DNA of 64,000 nucleotides from Sanderia malayensis (lineage: Eukaryota; Cnidaria; Scyphozoa; Semaeostomeae; Pelagiidae): contig RQOL01000466.1 of assembly GCA_013076295.1 (NCBI GenBank), positions 1 to 64,000 of the forward strand, given 5' to 3'. Numbering within the stretch: the first letter of the stretch is position 1; the number at the start of each line of letters is the position of its first letter. The notes under the pieces were generated by a model. It ran no database searches and was not told the origin of the DNA. It saw only the letters and a program-made list of their open reading frames with translations. The position numbers and the translations under genes were made by a program. Positions 59,229 to 64,000 of the stretch are shown piece by piece.

Positions 59229-60533
59229 ATATATTCTTTCTAATTGCTTCCAGTTATAGAACACTCTGAAAATTGTGTAGCACATTATTGCATTTTAGAA
59301 AAACAAACTTATATAGAAAGTCACTTACCAGGTAAAGAAACCCCAAAAACAGCGGAACCAGTGAATTGCAGCGGTTGTTCAGTAATGGATGTGCATTTAT
59401 TGAACGTAACTCTGACGACAGGAGGGTCGTTGTTTTGTTGTGTACAAAGTTACGCTGAAATGATAAGATAGACTTCATGGAACAGGTGTCAACGAGAATT
59501 GATAGCTGTACACTGCAAAAATTACTGATAACAAGGCGTTGGTGGGAAACTACATGGTACTCATCGCTCCAGCCGGATAGGGAGGTATCCCTTAAAAGCT
59601 TAAAGAAGACTCACAAAAACTGTCACTGATGCGATTTGGTTCATCACTGCCCTGATCTTGTTGCTGGTTCGTTCTTTTGTTGTTGTTGTTGTGCAGAGCG
59701 TTGGCGTTGACGTTGTAAGGTTGGGACAGGCCTTCAGGTGTTTGGAGGGTTGGTAGCAGCCATAAGCTGAGATTGATTGTCTGGCAGCTGCGTTGGAAAC
59801 CTGGTGATGGCATCAAACTGCAAGGAAGATAGTATTGAACTTGTGTGATTGGCATAGCTTGTAGATCAGGGTCTGGAGGGCTGGTTGCTATAACAGAGCA
59901 GGACACTGGAGATGACAGAGATAGGCTGCGAACGGAGCGAAATCGCGGAGTAAAGTTTGTCATTGTTGAAGAATTAAGAGAACTTAGATAGGTTATCTTT
60001 CTGGTAACTCTTTTGGGTCAGAGCAACGTTGAAAGTGGAGGAACAATGTGCCGTAATAGCCATCGGCAAATTTTTCCGGCAAGATCACTATAACTAAGTT
60101 TTAACCTGTAAGGGTCCTGCAAGTATTGCACACAACTTGCTCGTTCAATTTCTAATCAGTAACTGAATCAACTTGTATTTCAGCTACACATATATAGACA
60201 TGCTGAGCTGCGACCACAATATGTTTACAAGGCTACGTGGCTGGAGAGGGGGACTCAAACCCGCGACCCTGGGCTTACCACGCCGACTACTTGCAACTAG
60301 GCTAACTAGTCACACATGTATACAGTGTCATAAGTTCTAGTCATTAGAAGCTATGAATATATGACGCGTCAATCCCAAAGGTGCGAAAATGCGCAACAAT
60401 ATTATGCTGCATTTTGTTCAGAAGCAGTAATTGCGTAATAGTGTTTCTTTTTTACAAAACTTTCTACTGCTCAGATTTTTGTATAAACAAGCGACGCAAA
60501 TATACAATTAACAATTTATATAGATGTATATAT
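59229..60533. repeat. Composite repeat block X, copy B
   Basis: Same orientation as copy A at 30321. It has one shortened copy of the 182-bp duplicated segment and lacks the 285-base stretch near its left end. It is followed directly by the LINE, not by block Y. Confidence 0.85.
60219..60315 (-). mobile_element. tRNA-derived SINE head, copy B
   Basis: A-box-like 60294-60304 and B-box-like 60250-60262 on the minus strand, the same as copy A at 31825. Confidence 0.5.
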
Positions 60534-62205
60534 AAAGTGTTGAATGTTGGAAGATGCAATGTGGAAATGCAACTTACCTAGTAGAACAATAGGGCTTTCC
60601 TAGAGAACTTCTTACAACGCTGAACTCTTCATTTTTTCTTTAGTAGTAAGCAATGCTGTGGTAATTTCACAATTTCTACAAAATAGTATTTAATACAAAT
60701 TTTTGCATTTGATACAGCAAGAAAATGAAGACGCAATTGTTGTTATAAATTCGCGCCACTTTAAAAAGTGGATTGGTTAATAAGCTCTGCATAGCGAGTT
60801 GCTGTGCGAGAATCAATGTAATGAACTGAGGTACTTGAAAGCAACAACAACCCATACCCATATCACACATATCATACCACACACCCATATCAAGAAGAGG
60901 AGAGCGAAGTTTTAGGTCAGAATAAATAAATCTGGAGTAATTTTAGAGCTTTAGAATGGAATAGCTAATGGGGTCTTGGTAAAACGAAGAGAATGAAACA
61001 GTCTTGGATAAACGCAAAAATTGTGGAAAAATGCGATGAAAGAAGGAAATTAAAAGCTACAGACAGAAGGATGAAGATGGTGAGATAGCGTACAGAACTG
61101 CAAACAGAAATGTGAAGAAAGAAATCAAGAAGGCGAAAGAGGATTTCCTCCAAGCCACGTGCAAGGAAATACAAACGTATTTTGAGAATGATTACACCGG
61201 ACCAAAGCAGCATATGCGACTGTGAAAGAACTAACGAACAAGAAATCCACGAAAACAGGAATGTCATGACAGAAGAAGGTAAAATAAGTAATAGATGGAC
61301 GGAATACGTTGAGTCTATACAATTACCTGATTAACAAAGATGAAAACGTACTGAATGACCTAACACAAGGTGGACCAGTAGAAGCGGCATCTAGCGAAGA
61401 CAAGGACATGGTGCGAGATAGAAGAAGCAGTAAGAAGTTTGAAACGTGGAAAAGTAGCGGGAGTTGACAACATGCCTGCGGAAATATTGATGACTGGCGG
61501 AGAAAACATGATTGACATATTACACAAAATATGTAATGAAGTATGGAAAAGTGGAGAATGGCCAACACAATGGACACAATCACTAATTGTATCAATACCA
61601 AAGAAGGGTAATTTACGCCAGTGTAATAATTATAGAACCATAAGCTTGATAATAGGAGGAAGAAAACATTCTCTCCGAAGAACAAGCAGGATTCAGAAGT
61701 GGTAGGAGTACTGTAGAACAAATTGGAAACATCAGAATACTAGGAGAAAAATACAGAAACAAACACATGGAACTACACCACAATTTTACTGATTATAAAA
61801 ATCGTTTGATAGAGTGTGGAGAGAAGCATTATGGGCAATAACGAGAACACACAACATAAGCCCTCAATTAGCAAAAGTAGTTGAAGAATTATATCAAAGA
61901 AGCAGCAGCGCTGTATTGTCCAACTCAAGTAATGGATGCTTAGAATGGTTTGAAACAACAGTAGTGGTAAGGCAATGATGCATATTGTCTCCCATATGGT
62001 GCAGAGGTAATCTAAAATGCCTCCACGGCCCACAGGCTAAGAGACGACAACAACGACTACCACAAGTTTTAGAGCTGAACAAAGAAATCTAAATTGATCT
62101 TACCTTCAAATTAAATATTTCTTCATAGTTATCAATGTGGTTATTTCATATGTAAAGTTCAGTTAGAACAACAGTTGTCTGAAAAAGATGAAAATATATC
62201 TTAAA
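60534..62205 (+). mobile_element. LINE-type retrotransposon, copy B, internally deleted
   Basis: Has the same two ends as copy A (AAAGTGTTGAATG and TATCTTAAA). About 805 bases matching 34973-35778 are missing at 61993, which removes the FADD active site and most of the RT core. The RT start (61439-61660) remains. It sits exactly at the X-Y junction that is uninterrupted in copy A. Confidence 0.88.
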
Positions 62206-63104
62206 CTAGCTGTTAACGTTGTTAAAATGAGTGCTGCTGTGATGTAATCAGGACTAAAGCATCTAGCATTTGATTAAAACGATATGTTTTGAAACGAGTG
62301 CTTCAAAAAATATGGAGAGGGGGTGTTTAGCGTGCTTGGAAGCCTAGATATCTATATTGGTAACAGGTCGTTTCTCTATATTTAATGTGTTTGAATGTTG
62401 TCATTTGTATTTGACATTTCTTATTGACATTTACGTTTCATAACTGGATTTTGGAATTTCAGCAGTAATAGATTTCAGCAAATTATTCTTTATCAAGAGA
62501 AGGTGTATGCTCAGTTTGAAGATCAAAGATAAAATTCAAATCTTTGTTGATGTGACTTCACAATGAACACAAAACAATACAATACGAAAAACAGAGGAAT
62601 AAATGTAGAAACCCCAGATTAAAAAAAAACTAAATTAAATGCATTATCAACAATTTGAAATCTGAAATCAGGATTTTCTGGACCGGGATTACTTAAAAAA
62701 AAACAATAAAACATAATGGTGGTGTAAATGATGATACAATAGTTTTTTAAGGCCTACTATACTTCCGCACAGCTTTTCTCTTCTGCTTGCAGGCATTCAT
62801 TTTTATAAACTTATCCCCACGACAAAAAAGCAACTCCTGTGCTCTTGTCGAAATAAAAATGGCCTTTTTTGGGCCTTCTCGATTCTGGCCACGAATAAAA
62901 GTTAACAACCAGCAGATAAGCCAACCAAAATATCGTTTTCTCAATGTTTCTAAAACGTCTCACTGCACTGCAGCAAAGATCACCGCCATTTATGAATTGA
63001 TAATTAAAACCAGCATGCGGCTAAACGGAGGAGAATTTGAGGCCACGCGCAGGCTAGAATCCGACAAACACACAAACATCTTTACAAGATTTTTTCTCGA
63101 GAAG
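62206..63104. repeat. Composite repeat block Y, copy B
   Basis: Matches 32147-33454 without the Tc1-type MITE. The empty target site GAGGAATAAATG is at about 62596. Similarity stops at CTCGAGAAGG. Confidence 0.85.
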
Positions 63105-63247
63105 GGAGGCATAAAATGTTCCTGAATTTGGTACTTCTTCAACCAACACACTTTATCACGTGTTCACTCATATCCCCAAATGAGGCCATTTGTATATGGC
63201 GGCGGCATTGCATGAATTGCCTGACCCACTTGTGATGTTGTGATGTG

Positions 63248-63792
63248 ATGGCAGAAGAAAATACAACGAACAGAGAAATAGTTGGAAGGCCCGAGCTTGG
63301 GTTAGGGAGAGAAAACATCCGCCAACATTTTCAATTGTGTTCGTCCTCTTTTAACAGACCAGATAATGTGTTTGGTCCAAATGAAGGCCTGCCTGCTTAT
63401 ACAATTTTCCCAAGGAGGCCTAAATTGTCAGGGCGAAAGAGACCAAAAGGCCGCCCGAAAAAGAAAGTAATTAACCCTGACCCACTGAATAATATGGAAT
63501 TGACCGAGGATGATGATGTTGGTGATGGTGGTGGTGATGAGGACGATGGTATTGGCTTTTATGTGCCACAGCAAAACTCAGTAGATATGCTAGAAAATGC
63601 AGATTTGCATGTACCAGGTAAGGTATATGGGCGGCGTTCACTGTTTAGCGAATATAGGATATCTTACCCTGTGTGTTAAGTGAGATTATTTAAATTTTTT
63701 ATTTTATTTTAGATAATAGATCTACGGCTATTGGAAGCGAAATGCAAATTGGTCAAGAAGGAGTGACAGTGACACCAAATCAATGTGGACAG
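63248..63792 (+). CDS. AT-hook-containing protein, first two exons (partial)
   Basis: Exon 1 (63248-63617) starts MAEENTTNREIVGRPELG. It contains an AT-hook-like basic core (GRKRPKGRPKKK), which suggests minor-groove DNA binding, then an acidic Asp/Gly run. The donor CAG|GTAAGG joins exon 2 (63713-63792, after TATTTTATTTTAG) in phase, adding STAIGSEMQIGQEGVTV. A donor after CAG at 63793 implies further exons beyond the window. The sequence before the start is GC-richer (GGCGGCGGC). The family is not recognised; a transposon protein is possible. Confidence 0.55.
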
Positions 63793-64000
63793 GTATTACA
63801 TGTTTATGGTTTGCATATATGCTATTGCAATGTATGCTTGTTGTATTGTCAGCTTGTTCTCGCATGGAATGTGTGGAAATTGCAATATTGCAAAAAATGG
63901 CAGAGTAGCTTAGAATGACGAGTACTAAAACAAAGAGACCAGGTACCCCCAAGTTTGTGGCAAAGAGTTCTTAACTTAGAAATGGGGCTTCCCCAGACTA

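Overview
The window is nuclear DNA of an invertebrate animal. Canonical GT-AG introns, an LDL-receptor-family gene with exon-phase logic, replication-type histone genes with 3' stem-loops, and THAP-, hAT-, Harbinger-, Tc1- and LINE-type elements all point to a metazoan. An early-branching lineage such as a sponge is possible, but nothing in the sequence proves it.

Region 1 (1-15,661) is a tandem histone array with a unit of about 6.36 kb. Each unit reads H1(+), H3(-), H4(+), H2A(-), H2B(+). Two units are present, plus a third that stops in the H1-H3 spacer. H4, H2A and H2B are intact and identical at the protein level between units. H3 in both units, and the H1 tail in units 1 and 2, carry one-base indels; H1 of unit 3 is intact. 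Every gene has a 16-nt histone stem-loop, and its sequence class follows the gene's strand.

Region 2 (15,662-40,500) is mobile-element territory. It holds a hAT MITE, two spliced THAP/Kolobok-like transposase genes and fragments of the same family, and a composite repeat (blocks X, Y and a LINE). It also holds further MITEs and a small THAP gene whose 3' end runs into a pogo-like MITE.

Region 3 (40,706-54,331, minus strand) is the 3' part of a large LRP-like receptor gene; its 5' end is not visible. Exon phases agree across all 20 recognised exons and give about 2,087 residues. An 804-residue block (propeller, EGF, propeller, a 10-cysteine module, a WAP domain, EGF) is encoded twice by an in-frame tandem duplication of eight exons. 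EGF repeats, a basic RKRR site, a transmembrane helix and a tail with an FDNPTY internalisation signal follow. A nearly complete Harbinger transposon sits in the intron between the transmembrane and tail exons.

Region 4 (54,332-64,000) holds a hAT element, a Tc1-type foldback element, a transposase-linker relic, a gag-like relic and a second copy of the composite repeat with its blocks in a different order. It ends with the first exons of an unrecognised AT-hook protein gene.
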